Source: Macrostomum hystrix
Taxonomy: Eukaryota > Platyhelminthes > Macrostomidae
Reading direction: 5' to 3'
Assembly (NCBI GenBank): GCA_950097015.1
Contig: CATNEN010000038.1
Span: 12,456,001 to 12,520,000, forward strand
DNA length: 64,000 nt
Shown in pieces: positions 48,771 to 61,400 of this stretch. The stretch's first letter is position 1. Each line of letters begins with the position of its first letter. Position numbers and translations under genes: made by a program. Below the pieces are notes generated by a model, which was not told the origin of the DNA, ran no database searches, and worked only from the letters and a program-made list of their open reading frames with translations.

Positions 48771-50960
48771 CATTGGGCGGAGGTGAATTAAGTAGCCGCC
48801 GATTCCCTTTGTCTCGGATCTGTCTAGTCCCCTGTAGGAGTGACTGATCGCGGAAATAGCAATACTGTATGGACTAGTTTAGGTCATAATTCCCCTCCAA
48901 GCCGCGATCAGATTGTCGGGATCACTCATGCGTTTAGAGTGAGCTTTAATTCTTCATGTCCCTCTTCTTTACTGTAACCCGAGCCGGGGCTCGATTATGA
49001 CCTTTCCCCCTTTAGATACATGTAACGACACTATAGGCAGGTCGGCGCCTGCGCTTCCCATATCCCGGCGGGATCACAATCATTGGCCGACTGCCGGCAG
49101 ACGCTCCTAGTGGGGCATCTGGCGATTCTCGCCGCCGCTTCAGTGGGCAATTGGGGTGGCATAATGCCGACCCGATTCCTCGCTGACAGGCCGGCGAGCA
49201 TGTGGGTTATTTTGATGAATGCGAGGTTGGCGGAGCTGCAGGACTATTTAAGAGAGCGCGCTGCGCTGCCCCTAGGACAACCTTCCCAGGACACCTTTAA
49301 CCTTCCCTCCACCCTGGACTAAAACCTACCCCCCTCCTGTCTGGTCCCGGAACACGGTCCGTGGACTCTCCCCCTTCTAGGCTAGCACTTAGTCCCTGAG
49401 CCTAAGGCTCCAGAGCGTAGCAGCAGGCAACTACCTGCTAGTGCCCTTAAGCGCAAGCCACCTCCTTAGGTGCGCTCCAAATTGAGCCTTGAGCTCCCTG
49501 CAGTCTGGCCCCTTGCCAACTGTACTCAGCAATCCCTCACCTTTTCTCCCGTTCATTTGCATTCCCCCGCGAGATCGACGGCCTGCAGCCTGTCAACCAG
49601 CGTAGTCAGATAAGTAACCCGCGCAGCGGACTTTTATTGCTATCCCTAAGGGATTTACTATTTAGCTAGTGGGTAAAAAGGGCAAGGGCAGGGATTTGAT
49701 TTAGCCTAATAAAACTATTAAATCACAGCTTATCTAACTTATTGGGCAACTTAATAACAACTTAAATCCTTTTTACTATGCATTTCACTTTCTCTTATTT
49801 TATCGTTAGACAGCCCTCGATCATGAGTGGCTAACTTATTAGGGGGATGGGCTCTGGTGATGCCTAGCTGAAAGCTGCGGCAGGAGGATAACTGTGAGCG
49901 CGCATGAGAGTAATAAGGAGCTAGGGATTTGCGAGTAATATGCGGAGCGTAGCATGTGTTTCTCTGCTAGGGGTGGGGGAATTCCTTGGCGGGTTTTTCC
50001 TCTCTTTCTGGCAGATCAAGGAGTGCGTGTCAACCTCCCTTGTCAATTAATGTTTCCCTTCTGTTCCCCGCCTCTCGCTGCCGCCGCCATGGGAGCGAGG
50101 GGTGTGATCTAATAATCACCGCTTGCATAATCACTCAGCCAGTGCTCTGCTCAATCTCTCCTGCCTCTGATTTCCTCATCTCACACAGATTCGGATTTGC
50201 TAGTTATTTAATGTGTAGGCTGCAATCTAATGTAAGGAATGTGTCTAATGTCTCATGAGTAGGATTCTGGCTATGGATTTCTCATTCGGGTTCGGAGTAC
50301 CACCTTTCTAGACCACTGTAGCGCAGTTTCAGGAATCCCCTTGTGAGGCGTGACTCGATCCATTCTGGGGTTCTCACCCTAGTCTAAAACGGAAGTTACA
50401 GAATGCTCTATTTTTCGGCTTGTCTAAGATCTGTGTGACAAACTGGGAGCCGCGAGCTCCGGGGACCCAAGTTCCCAAATGTCTGCGGTGGCAACGTAGG
50501 CGCATTGGGTGGTGGCGCTACCTTCGATCATTATCCGCTTTGCCGATAGCCTTTCCGCATTTCTAAGACAAGAGCCTAGGCCGAGTCGACCACTGCTACC
50601 AAAGTTAGGAGTCAGTTACGAACATGCTACTGATGACAGTAGGCTATCTAGCCCTGTCCTATTCGCTTGCGGGTAGTCCGACATCTATTTAGACTTTTAG
50701 CCGGTTTCGAGCACTGCTTGGGGTGGGCACGGCAGTCATGCCTGTGGCCTATGGGTTGGGTGGGACTGGCCAGCCTGAGGCCAATAGGACCACTCACTTG
50801 CATCCTTTGTACCGCCTCATCTCTCCCTTCATCTCTCCCTTCATCCCTCCCTTCGTCATCCCTCTCTGCGACAACTCGCGGCAGCAGCGATCGACCTCCG
50901 ACTCTATCGTCGTTTTCCACACTCCTATCTTTCATGAGGGCGGTCATCGGCTAGCAAAAG
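48771..50960. other. GC-rich block of unknown origin, possible mobile element
   Basis: Composition shifts sharply to GC-rich, unlike the AT-rich flanks. It contains a palindrome at about 48978 (CCCGAGCCGGGGCTCG), a plus-strand open frame at 49083-49322 ending LQDYLRERAALPLGQPSQD, long C/T-rich stretches and a CTCCCTTCAT tandem run near 50825-50870. It resembles the tail and untranslated part of a retroelement, but no RT, integrase or terminal repeat was recognised. Confidence 0.4.
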
Positions 50961-51714
50961 ACCCGCAACTATTTCAAGTTCAAATATAACTTTGTTATTG
51001 ATAGAATTACAATCGCTTTAGGTTGTAGTTAGCAAATTCACAATGCAGGAACCCTCGTATGTGTTTAGCCCAAAATAAGCCCGAGAAAATTCAAAATTTT
51101 TCAGAGCATGAAACAAAAAAATTTTGAGATTTAACAAAATTTCAAGCGATAAGTCTCCGCATTTTTTGTATATTTAGGAAAGTCCGCAACAAAATTTATT
51201 TAGTTAAATGAACAGCAGGAAGAAAGCTGTAATATACGACCAAGTCAATTATTGGACTACCAGTCTAAAGCTTTTGCATATACTCGTACAAGTACAAATG
51301 TTTACAATCTGATATTGTTTAAGAAAATATTTCTCACCTTAAACTTACGCTACAGAAGACACCTTGCAATTTACCATGTACTAGATTTTTTAATCCGACA
51401 AAAAGGTATAGGCAAAGGGCAGAGATTCTGTTGCATTTTCTTACCATTCTATTTGCAACTTTGATGGCACGCAGCCTCTCCGGAACGCATGCGCTATCAA
51501 GCTCTCGATCGACATCCAGGTTGCTGAAATCTTTCTTTATGATAGATGATAGTTGATAGATTTTGTTCTAAAGTAACGAGCACTGTCATTGCGACCACGG
51601 GCCGTCAAGTGCCTTTTTCTAGTCCTGGTGCTCCACTGAGGCTTAGCAACTCGGAGCAGAACGGTTTAATGCTTTGATGAATCCCATGTGTGACGACGTG
51701 ATGGAAATGGTTGG

Positions 51715-51922
51715 AATGGACACCTTACCTAGTTGGGCCAGGTGTACAGCAATTAGGCCGCCACACCCACCCCTATCGCTTTGTGAACTGAAGCAATGGG
51801 TAATTGAGTAGTGCCTTGCTCAAGGCACTTAGTTGGACAAGTTCTGTCTTTAGTTCGATAAGATCACTGACAACTGGACAACTCGTTTTTGAGACAGTGG
51901 GCTAGACCTCCGATTCTGCTGT
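51715..51922 (-). mobile_element. SINE S1 copy, diverged
   Basis: GTGAACTGAAGCAATGGGTA, GCTCAAGGCACTTAG and a decayed tRNA-like head (TAGCCCACTGTCTC on the minus strand) follow the S1 order. Confidence 0.55.
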
Positions 51923-52265
51923 GCCTAAAGATGCTGTTTCAAAGATGCTGAATTGGCTGTTTTATCTCGCTTCAACACGCTACAGGCGATTGCGTCGCAA
52001 GGGTACATGTGAAGGCCAAGACGACCGATTGAGGCAGGCGTCTCAGACCTTTTTCGTTGAGTCGATGTCACAGCCCCTGCTGACCTGACTTTTGTTGTTC
52101 CAGAGCGCAGTCGCAATTTTATTATTTCAAGATGAAGAATAGGAAGACAGACCTTTCTTAGAGAGTCAGGCAAGAACTTACAGAAAGAGTGTAAAAATAG
52201 CAACAGAAAGCAGTAGTTCTTTCACCTGCGTGAAACCCAGTTTTTCAATTCAAGCAACTACTTAC

Positions 52266-52487
52266 AGCTGAAGGTAGCTGGCACAGACGTCCAGTAGCCG
52301 TTAGAGTCACTGTCACTGCTAGTACACATAGAATAAGCCTCGGTGGTGTTGATGCCGACGAATAAGCGCCCATTATAGGCTACGAATTGAATGACGTCAA
52401 AGGTGCGGTACTTATTAGACGGCTCCAACAAGTTAAAATCGGCGAGAGAGGCGCCGAAAATCAACGGGGGCAGTCGGCACAGCTGGC
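52266..52487 (-). CDS. Gene X exon B9 (last found)
   Basis: 222 nt: QLCRLPPLIFGASL, DFNLLEPSNKYRTFDVIQF, AYSMCTSS and YWTSVPATFS. The counterpart of 9306-9527; both share DFNLLEP and the YWT-x-VP-x-TF ending. Confidence 0.75.
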
Positions 52488-55400
52488 CTGTTTTAACAAA
52501 TGTTTGTGTAAGTTCACATTTCTTAGTTCTAGTGTGACCTTCATTTAAGGCTTTGGCCTGAAAGACGGTAAATATAAAATTTATTACTTCAATTAGCTCA
52601 GCTGAATGTAATTTGACAACCACACAGTGGAGCGGAAATTCGCCTGTCAAGCACTGATTTCTGCTCACTAAAAATGAAAAAATCCAATGGCAGACTTGAG
52701 CTAAGAAGCTGATTGTCTCACGAGAGCACAAGCATTGGAGAATGTCGCTTTTTGTATGACTTATAGTTTGAATGATGACAAATTGTCTACATCACAGCAG
52801 TTAATCCTGTGTTCAACCTATTTTAAATCCTGTGTGAAATAATAATATAATATAATATGACGTACTTCGTTATAAGGTATAATATGAATACTATACCTAC
52901 TTTGTTTAAAGAAAATATCAATGAAAATCGTGTGCAGAAGCTTTCAATGGTTTGGTGAAAAAATCACGACGATTAAATGTGATTATTTTGTTTTTGCCCT
53001 TTATTGGAATTAATAAAAACAGAAAGTGCTATTCAGTGTTACTCTCCTCTAGTCAAATGGCTAAATCAGTATTTTGAAAATCAGAAATTAATTATTTTGA
53101 AAGCATTGAAGTTATCCACAGACTCAAAATATGCCAAAACAGGTTTCAGGTATTGTCGTAGTTTGTCAATCCTAAAATCCTAAAATTGGAGCTACTTGCG
53201 GTTTGGATTAAAATAAGGACAATAGAAAATAAATATAGGCTTTACGATTTAATGATAATTTATGATTTAGTAACTGTACTTTCATATATTTAAATATGAT
53301 TTTACTGTAAAACTTTTCTCGAACAAACATTTTGGTTCTGAGACCATTATTCGTAGTTTAACAATAATGAGAATATTAACATTATGGTTAGATATTCGCA
53401 CAGTGAGGTGAGTGTTTGAGGGTCTAACGCATTTGCCTCTCGCACCTAGGTCCCTGAGCTCGATACCTCGGTGCAATTTACGCCCTTGAGGGCCACTCGC
53501 CAAGGCACAGTGAGGCACAAGGTACAGTGCCTTACGACGAGAAAGTCAGGGCTGATGTACACACATGCGTGAGCGTATGTCTGCGTACAGTATCTGTGTG
53601 TGTGTGGGCTCATTAGTCTGCGAAATGCTCGGAATACCTCCTCGCTGGCTGGGGGTCTAGTGTCGCAAAATAATGCGCCATTGCTCGCAAGCTTACTTAC
53701 GCAATTAGTATTTTTTATCAATTCGCACACAAAACCGCGGGCTGCACTCACGTTCGCACAGCCGATAAGGCGTCCAGGTCCCATTAGGCTGGCAGAGTGC
53801 AAAGTCTGGAGCTCCGCGGGACATTCGGAGTTGAGGCGGGCAGCTCAAGCCAACTCGAGTTCCGACGGGCACTCTGCTCTCATTTTGACTGGCGGCCGGT
53901 TGCGTCACACTGAGCACAGGTACTGTTAGGTTGCGATAGCTGGCTATCAACGCGTTCTCACTGATAACTGGTACAGTGTAGCGTTGCTCGTTAGCAGGCA
54001 GTAGATCACAGGTTCTAGCTGTACGATCGATTGAAAGCTTTTTGTTATGATAAATTGTCTTCGAAAAATGAGCGCTAATTTAAATTACAACAAAGCTAGT
54101 CAGCTCGCAGAGCGCCTGATTGGTCAATGACTCACAGCTGCAACCCCGTCGCCACTGGCTAAAGTTGCTCCACTGACCGTCTGTCTGACAGACGGAACGA
54201 AACTCTGTCACCGATGGTGCTTCCAGGAACACTTGGGACGTCGAGTCCTTACAGCGAACAGTGACGGACTGGTTTAACGAGCTCGCATTGACCGTCAGAG
54301 AAATGTTAGGAATTGAGGACAGTTCCTGGACGCACTCATTTGCTGAAATAGTTTTTCAATGCTTAGAAAAACAAAGTAGCAGTTCAGAAACTTTAGAACT
54401 AATGTGAAAGAATAGTGAGCAACAAACTCACTCCGCATTGAAAGCACGTCTGTCCAGTATGGCGTGACGCTCGACTCATTGAACAGACAGGTGCTGAACC
54501 ACCAGCTGGCGTTGATTACTGTGAAAAAGAATCCATCGACGGCTTCATAGAAGACGCTGTCAAAGAGCCGGAGCTGTTGATCCGCCGGTTGGTTTTTGAA
54601 GTGACGTCTGATTCGTGCATAGTTTGGCATTGGTGGCGGAGGGCAGGCGAGTCCTGTTTGGGTTTGTTGCTGTTTGCAGATGAACGAAATAAATGGATAT
54701 TTTTTACATTCGGGATCTGAGGAATTCACGTTTGTTCATGCTGCCTAAAGTTATGCTGACTGAGCTTGGGAGCTTGTAGTCCAGTGGTATGAAGTGCAAC
54801 CTCTCTAAAGCAACTTGTGTCCCTGAGGAAGACAATAATTCCATATTTTCTTTCGTACCCCCAGATGCTTAATGGGTACCAACATAAGCTGGGTTAGAAA
54901 CTAGTTGAGTGTGGTATCCCCTGTTCCATCGACTGATCAGCTGTACACGCAACATTTCGCGGCTGTTGCGGCTGTGCCAATCGCTGCACATACGAGTGGC
55001 ACAAAAAGGCAGTTCAGAATTTGTTTCCGTGATTGTGTTGACATTAGAGAAAAACTTTTTGCATCGATTAGCTGTTTCAGTTAGAAGCAACCGCTACTTA
55101 CTGACACAATACTGATAACCCGACCAGCTCCTGTTAGCCTGACAATGAATCGTTGTCGGTGCCGCATCAGGAAGGCTGTGCGTTCTGGGACAAACCAGGT
55201 GAACAGTCGTGAAGACTGTCGCCGAGCTAATGGGACTGGTGAATGGCAGAACTTTCGAGCTCACGGTCAGGTTGTACAGCGAATCAAGACTGTTGTTGTG
55301 CATCTGTGCTGTGTACAACTCAGCATCGTAGTGACGTAAGTCAACCAATGCGGGGCAACGCTTCACTAAAGAGAAGTGTTATTAAGTGTTATTTTTTTTT

Positions 55401-58400
55401 ATTTTGCACGAGGGCTGTGGGCACTGGTAAATTTGGAAACATTTTTTTCATCGTCAGGCAGAGTTCACTTTCACCTTGCCTTGCAAGTCAGCCCTCAAGG
55501 GCGTGAATTGCACGACAAGCCTCAAAGCCTCTCCACACCAGCACCCCAAATGAATGTGACCTCACCATGCCACCGACCTACTCACCTTCGCATCCGGAAG
55601 TCCACTTCCATTCCTGTGACCAGGAACCATTAGCCAAGCACTCAATGGCTAACTCGGCGATGTCCTTGGAGCCGCTAAACTCTTGCTGCGATGAGTTTGC
55701 ACACCTCAGCAGGGCGGTGTCGGAAAATAAGTCTCCAGTGGCAGCAACGACGTGCAGCAGCGGAAGTGCGGCCAACTCGCTCAGGCTTCGACCGCACCTT
55801 GCCCCTAAGGTAGGAAAGATTTATTGAAACAATTAAAGGCACCAGTCGTTTCGTTGCATGATAGACTGACCAACTTACTCTGCAATGGAGGTACAGTGGA
55901 CCAATATGCGGAATTGTCAGTGCCATTCAGTTCGCAGGACGTGACCCAGAAGGTGTCGCCTGTGGCCTTAAAGAAGAAGCCGTTCTCAGCTGTCAGATTC
56001 AGGAAATCGTACAGTTTCCTAGGCTCGTTAGGATCGTTGTGGAATTCCCAAGCTATGCTTGTATTCGCTGGTAGGTGCAAAGTCGGACAATTGATTCCTT
56101 GAAAAGTCACAATTAAATATACATGCTGTTTCAAACAGATTTTGTGACCAATTGTGATTGTGATCATGTCTTCAAGTTTAGATTTTGCAATCGAACTCAC
56201 GGCAGCAAGTTGAATAGTTGCTCCAGGTCTTATTTATGTGGCAGACTGTCTCAGTAGGACTTGAAGTTGGAAGTTGATGACCCTGCGGACACTGCAACTG
56301 CACTGCCGTCAGAGCAACCGAGAGACCAACTGGAATGCTGTCCGACCTAAGTAGCTGGACCACGACAGTGAAGTTCTTAAAGCTGTTGCTTTGAGTTTCA
56401 TATCTTTGCGTGAAGTAGGTTGCATTTGGCACATGAAGGGGCTTGCACAGGCGATCTTCAATGGGTTGTTCGCAAAATTGTTTTGTAGTGAAAGGACCGC
56501 AGTTAGAAATTCACAGAAATTTTAAAGCCAATATATAGGTCTTTTGTGCTACCTTGGCAGCCATTCCTCCACACATTATGGTTAGTCCACTGCTGATCTA
56601 GTCTACATTCCGAACGAGTTGCAGTAATATTTGGTGCCAAAATGAATTCCTGAGTGCTGGTATTGCTGCAGGAGATGCTGAACCAGTCAGTAAATCTATT
56701 ACTCGGCGGAGGGCTATTAAAAGTAACTCGCACTTTTGGCAAAGAAATCAGGTCGCTGTAGCTTAGGTTGCACGATAAACCTACCCAAAATAATTGGACG
56801 GAAGACAGCGTAGTAAATCAGATAGAATCAGAGCATAAATTTATCAAAACTTGAAGTCGAAACTTACGCTCAAGCCTAGAAATTGAAGTCCAAAACGCAG
56901 TGTTGCTCGACTCATTGAGTGCGCAAACCGTCAGCCAGAATGACTTTTTGGTGTCGTTGAAGTAGAATCCTTGCTCAGCCTTCAAGTGCACCACATCGTA
57001 CAGCCTACCCGGCTCGCTCGGATCGTTAAATAGCTCGCTATCAATGCTTACGTTCTTTGGCAGTTGCAAGATTGGACAGGAAAAGCCTGGAAGAGGTTGA
57101 CATGTTAGCAATGCTATTATCATTATGTAGTACATAGTTATGAACACAATGCGTTTAGCTCACGCTCGCAAAGTTCGAAGCTGCTCCAAGTCTTGTTACT
57201 CAAACAGACAGTCTCATTGGAACTCGATGATTTTAGCTGGTGCCCGATGGGACAGCCTAGCTGCAGCTTTGTGAGAGAAACTGATGAACCAATTGGCATC
57301 GGGATGAGCTTGACCAGGGACTCAGTGACGCTGATGTTGCTAAATGTCGCGTCTGATGCATTGTAGACTTGTGTAACGTACGTTGCATTTGGTATAAACA
57401 GCGGTTGACATTTGCGCTCTGAAACCATTTTCAAACCGCAAGAGTTACTCTTGCAGAATTCAGTTCGGAAAGGAATGAGTTGGGCTCACCTTTACAGCCA
57501 GCGCCCCAAACATTCCGATTGGTCCAAACACGATCCAAACTGCAGACAGAAATGGTCTCAGCGATTTCGGGTGCCAGCACAAACTCTTCTGTGCTGGTGT
57601 TGCTGCATGAAATTTTCAACGAATCTGTGTACCGCCCGACCAGTGAGATACTGCTAATATTAGCGCTAATATTTGGCAGAGACAAGATGTCACTGTAGCT
57701 CATGTTGCACGCATTTCCTGCAAGTCCAGTGGCATCAATTATATTAAATAATGTTTCTTATAAGGTACCATGGGTCGCTTGTTTAGCTGAATTCTTAAAA
57801 AGCATTTTTTCATGGTCATTTCTGCTTACTCTCCAATGGAGACATAGGTGACCAGGCAGTCGCATTGCCGTGGGTGATATTCACCGTACAGGTGACCATC
57901 CAGTTTGAATCTCCACTGATGTTGAAGAAAAAGCCATCGTGAGCTTTTAAGTAGACGGAGTCGAATAGGCGCCTGGGCTCCACCGGATTGTTATTGAAAT
58001 CCATTTCAATACTCGCTTTGTTTGGGACTTGAAGCTGTGGACATCGAATGCCTACAAAGTAAATTAAATCGAGCCACCTTAGCATTGATTCCGTGTTTAT
58101 AAAGCAAAGTCAGCCTTCAGGCGAATAACTCACGCTCGCAGAGTTGGAAGCTGCTCCAGGACTTGTTTGTCTGACAAACAGATTCATTGGGACTGGAAGG
58201 GGGCAGTTGGAGTCCAGCCGGACACGTTATCGGATATCTTGTGAGAGCGACAGCAAATCTGCCGCCTGAATCGCCTTGATGAATATTCGCTAGGCTGATA
58301 GAGACGCGGCGATTTACTATTGTTTTATTCGTGTAGTTATAAGACTGTGTGCTGTAGGTCGCATTTGGAACACGCAGAGGTTGACATAAGCGATCTTAAA

Positions 58401-61400
58401 ATTATAAAAATGTTTAATAGCATTTTCACTTGTTTATTTTGTGTCTGTAATATTCCTATACTTTGCGATGCGGAAAAATTATATGAGTCTGAAAATACCT
58501 TGGCAGCCTTGGCCCCATAGGTTTAGATTGGTCCACGAGCGATTTAAACTGCACGTAGAATTAGTCTCTGAAACATCTGGCGATAGTACGAATTCCTGTG
58601 TCCTGGAGTCACTGCAGGTGACGGTGATCCGATCGGTATACTTGTCACCAGGGAAGCTGCTTAGAAATTTGACAGTTAACTTTGGTATAGACAGAAGCTC
58701 GCTGCGGTTCATGCTGCACTGAATTCCTGGAAGAAAGCACTCTGTTTTACTGCAAGTTAAGGAGAAACGCAAAATCGAATCATAAGCGGTGAGTCTTACG
58801 TTCCAGGGAAGAAATGGCGGTCCAACTGGTTGAGTTGTCGGCGGTGTTAACCGCACATGAAATGGACCACTGGGATTCTCCACTTTCTTGGAAATAAAAC
58901 CCCTTTTCAGCCTGCAGATACACGACATCATAAAGACGATGTGGTCGGTTTATGTCGTTGTTCCATTCGAACCAAAGACTGACGTTTGATGGTAAATTTA
59001 GCTGTGGACATTGAGTGCCTGAAAAAAACGTGTCAGATTTTTACGTTGAAGTTCAGATTGTAAATGCTGGAACTAAACTTCAATTCAATATTTATCAACA
59101 TTTTCACCGAATCTAACAAGAGCCAGGAACAGTAGTACTTACGTTCACACAGCTGAAACGTGCTCCAAGATTTATTTCCCAGACAATGAGTTTCCGAAGG
59201 GCTGGAATCGGGAAGTTGATATCCGATGGGGCAGCGCAGCTTGAGCACCGCGAAGATTACCGAGGCAATGTTCGGTATTAGATCGAGTCTGAGTAGGCTC
59301 ACGGTAATGCTAATGTTAGCTACTGCTCGGCTAGTGCTGTTTATGAACTGAGTGATGTACGTCGCGTTTGGAATACGCAGAGGTGGGCATGTGCGATCTG
59401 AAGAAAATATTAATTTAGCATGACGTTCTCAAACTCTCATCTGCATGGCTGAAAAGAATATAGACTCGCCGTCCTATCAATTTGACGTTTTGGATTATAT
59501 CGAAATAAAAAATAATCAGAAAGCTAGCTTCTAGCCCAACGGTGAGAGCTTTGAACTCCTGACTGTGGTCTGTGGATTTCGAACCTCAGCCTCAGAGAGC
59601 AAATTGTGAGCTTGAGAAATAACTGACTTCATTTGCCCCTACAGAGCTAGATGTGCAGCCGACAGCACAGCCGCTGCTATTGAATGTAAAATTTAATAGC
59701 AGCGGCTAGCATTTTAGTCCATGGACTGGAGCGAAGTCACACCCTACCCCAGGTAATTCTGGTAACCATTTATGTGGCTTGCAAAAGGACAGAAGCTGGG
59801 GTGAAGAATCGAAGTGGAGCTCCAGCGGAGTGAAGAATCGAACCCCCGACCACGAAGTTGTGAGTCCAAAATCCAGTAAGAAGCTTTAGTCATAAGTTGA
59901 GGAAGAATTACCTTGACAGCCCTTGCTCCAAACTGTCTGATTCGTCCAAACGCCTTCAGCTGTACAGATAGACGTGGCTTCATGAACCTCTGGTGATTGG
60001 ACAAACTCTTCGGTGACCGAGTTGCTGCAGGTGATGATGAACCAATCAGTGTATTTACCATCCATCGATGGGCTACTAGCAGTAATTTTTATCTTTGGTA
60101 GTAAAGCAACCTGGCTGATAGACATATTGCAAGCTACTCCTGAAAAATTATTAAGAAGTTAGAATGCAAAAATGATGCACGATTTTCATTACGAATATTG
60201 AACTAAGAATTAAAAATAGATAACTTTTGATCATCAGCATTGAGCTTTAAGCCTTAAATAAATTGAAAAACATTTTGTATCGACGGTCAAGAATTCAAGT
60301 GTTACGAAGGAAGCTACCAAGAAATGTGCATCATAAACATGAGCATGTGGTAAGAGCGTCTATAGATAAGAACAATGACAGTCAGATAGGACGCACGTTG
60401 CAAAGACGCGATAGGAGTCCAATATGAACTGTTGATAGAAGTGTTTAGAGCACAGGCCGTCATCCAGGAAGTGTCGCCACTGACGCTAAAGTAGAATCCT
60501 CTCTCGGCTTTCAGGTGAACCACATCGTAGAGTCTTCTTGGTTCAGTGTTGTTGTTATAAAACTCCCAATCAATGCTCGTATTTGCAGGCAGCTCTAGGG
60601 TGGGACACTTCAGACCTAAAAGAATTGCAGTAATACTCTATATCACGGCCAGAAATATTTCCTTGATAATTTCAAACCATTTCTAATTGTATTGACTCTA
60701 TACTCACGCTCGCAAAACATGAAACTTGTCCAAGTTTTATTTGTCTGGCACATTGTCTCACGGGGACTTTTATCAGGCATTCTGTGTCCTGCTGAACACC
60801 CGAGGTCCAGGGTAGTGAATGTCCTCGATGACATCGTTGGGATCCGATCTAAGGAAAGCAGGCTAGCAGTTACACTTTGGTTTGTGAAAGATCCGTTTCT
60901 GTACTTGGACACCACTGTGTAGTAGGTAATGTTTGGAACGCTCAAAGGCTGGCATAGTCTATCTGAAAGCATATAAATATGACAAATAGTTTAATTACTG
61001 CTAACAAATGTACATGTACTTACAATTCGTAAGATTATTTTTTGACGCATCAGAAATACTAATTGGCAACAAAAATAGAGACCAATACTTCAACGACAGT
61101 TAAAAATCGGATTCACAATATTAAGCAACAGCTCTAAGCTCACCGCGACACCCGCCGCCCCATACATTTTGATTTGTCCAAACACCCGCTGCCGTACAGG
61201 TAGACTCTGAATGGATTGTAATCGGCGATCCAACAAACTCCTCAGTGCTGGAGTTAGTGCAGCTGATATTGAATGCATCTGTGTACCTGTCCATTGTTGT
61301 GGAGCTGTAGAATGTAATTTCAACCTTTGGCAGGGCCATCAGTACACTATAGGCTAAATTGCACTGGACACCTGAAATTTTTATTCGAATAACTGTCTCA

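Noticed and set aside
49083-49322. Protein-coding gene in the GC-rich block
   Set aside because: A single 79-codon frame without a recognisable domain, splice sites or upstream continuation; kept only as part of the GC-rich block.
51446-51524. Possible small minus-strand exon with an acceptor and a GTAAGA donor
   Set aside because: It would end in phase 2, shows no recognisable domain, and has no counterpart below the last exon of gene Y.
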